DNA from: Candidatus Altarchaeota archaeon
GTDB lineage: Archaea > Altiarchaeota > Altiarchaeia > IMC4 > QMZM01
Length of the DNA stretch: 6,471 nucleotides
Assembly: GCA_015523055.1 (NCBI GenBank)
Contig: WALD01000096.1
Coordinates: 1 to 6,471 of the forward strand
Reading direction: 5' to 3'
The notes under the pieces were generated by a model. The model saw only the letters and a list, made by a program, of their open reading frames with translations. It had not been told where the DNA came from and ran no database searches. The position numbers and the translations under genes were made by a program. Below, piece by piece: positions 5,737 to 6,471 of this stretch (positions within the stretch are counted from its first letter, which is position 1; each line of letters starts with the position of its first letter).

Positions 5737-6471
5737 GTGAATTCAATAAGGTTGAAAAAGGAGGAGGTTGAGAAACTCAGGGGATACATACAGAGGAATA
5801 AATTGAGATTGGTTCCTGTAAAATCAGAGCACGAATCAATCCGCGTTGATGATGAGGGACTGAAATTAATTCTCTACAACTCAGGAAAATTCGTTTACAA
5901 TGAGGATGAAAGAGTAGGGAATATTCTGGATTCTATCATGACGAACGATGGTTACTGCTACACTCTCGGCACGGACGAAACGGGAAAGGGTGAGTGGTTT
6001 GGTCCATTGGTTGTTTATTGCGTTGCCCTGAAGCCAGAGCATCTCAGGGAACTGAGAAAGCTCGGAGTCAGAGACAGCAAAAAGATTCCAAAAAAGAGGA
6101 TGGTTATTCTGGCTGAAAAAATTCTGAAGGTGGATTTTCCCAGAAAATCAATCGTGCTGATGCCAGAAACCTACAACAAAAGGTATGATGAGTTCAGGTC
6201 TGAGGGCAAATCCCTCAATAATATGCTTGCATGGGCCCACGCAAGGCTGATAAAGGATATGCTTGGGGAACTGGATTACAGAAAAGCAAAGATAATAATA
6301 GATCGTTTTGACCTGAAGAAAACGGAATTCCGACTCGGCGACCTCGATAAAACAGGACTTGAGATAATACAGAAGCCAGGGGCCGAGTCCGAAATCCCGG
6401 TCGCTGTCGCTTCAATTCTTGCAAAGAGGGAATTCGAGAACAGGGTTGATGGTTTGAATAGAAGATTTAAC
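5737..6471 (+). CDS. rnhC: ribonuclease HIII, 5' part (runs off the window)
   Basis: This enzyme cuts the RNA strand of RNA-DNA hybrids. The frame is open for 245 codons to the right edge without a stop. Residues 1-70 resemble the N-terminal TBP-like substrate-binding domain of RNase HIII, notably GLKLILYNSGKFVY (41-54). The catalytic domain begins with GTDETGKGEWFGP (78-90), the HIII-type version of the type 2 RNase H motif with Asp80 and Glu81. It continues with VRDSKKI (111-117), IIIDRFD (186-192, Asp189 a likely metal ligand), and AESEIPVAVASILAKREF (216-233). No ATG occurs before residue 68, which would remove the whole N-terminal domain. I choose GTG at 5737 because an in-frame TAA lies at 5722-5724 and the TATA spacing fits; TTG at 5752 is the alternative. 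RNase HIII is mainly known from bacteria, so its presence here is notable. RNase HII is less likely, given the N-terminal domain and the GxGxxFGP motif. Confidence 0.88.
   Translation, partial: MNSIRLKKEEVEKLRGYIQRNKLRLVPVKSEHESIRVDDEGLKLILYNSGKFVYNEDERVGNILDSIMTNDGYCYTLGTDETGKGEWFGPLVVYCVALKPEHLRELRKLGVRDSKKIPKKRMVILAEKILKVDFPRKSIVLMPETYNKRYDEFRSEGKSLNNMLAWAHARLIKDMLGELDYRKAKIIIDRFDLKKTEFRLGDLDKTGLEIIQKPGAESEIPVAVASILAKREFENRVDGLNRRFN

Noticed and set aside
1..6471. tRNA genes, CRISPR repeats, insertion sequences or defence genes
   Set aside because: I looked for TTCGA-type T-loops, regularly spaced direct repeats, transposase motifs and terminal inverted repeats on both strands and found none.

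Overview
The window looks like chromosomal DNA from an archaeon, probably an uncultivated and perhaps thermophilic euryarchaeal-type lineage that I cannot place further. Four things point that way. The tryptophanyl-tRNA synthetase is of the archaeal/eukaryotic type, with HFGH and KMSSS signatures. Three well-defined genes have a TATA-like box 27-31 nt before the start codon and almost no room for a leader, which suggests leaderless transcripts. Arginine is mostly encoded by AGA/AGG, and ATA is common for isoleucine. Class I fumarase is split, with a separate beta subunit. There are no rRNA or tRNA genes, insertion sequences or CRISPR arrays.

Layout, left to right. (1) A short non-coding left edge (1-127) contains the purQ promoter and possibly the first codons of a divergent gene. 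(2) purQ (128-931, +) encodes the glutaminase subunit of FGAM synthase. (3) A 191-nt gap carries two similar G-run motifs and a TATA-like box. (4) trpA (1123-1917, +) is followed after 7 nt by the beta subunit of a class I fumarase/tartrate dehydratase (1925-2518, +). (5) A compact minus-strand operon, transcribed from 5698 down to 2461, encodes trpS, a 4Fe-4S dicluster protein of the hydrogenase-beta/AsrA type, and a CaCA-family cation:Ca2+ exchanger. The first junction has a 5-nt gap and the second an ATGA overlap. The exchanger gene converges on the fumarase gene and overlaps its 3' end by 58 nt. (6) A 38-nt divergent spacer separates trpS from a plus-strand gene starting with GTG at 5737. 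This gene runs off the window and encodes RNase HIII with its N-terminal substrate-binding domain.

Most genes are metabolic or informational housekeeping functions (purine and tryptophan synthesis, a fumarase-type dehydratase, Trp-tRNA charging, RNA-DNA hybrid removal). The redox protein and the ion exchanger are less easily tied to their neighbours. I see no defence system or mobile island. The points most worth a second look are the RNase HIII in an archaeal setting, the interlocked divergent promoters, the orphan ferredoxin-like subunit between trpS and an exchanger, the large basic loop of that exchanger, and a clear excess of the palindrome GAATTC (20 copies counted, about two expected from base composition).
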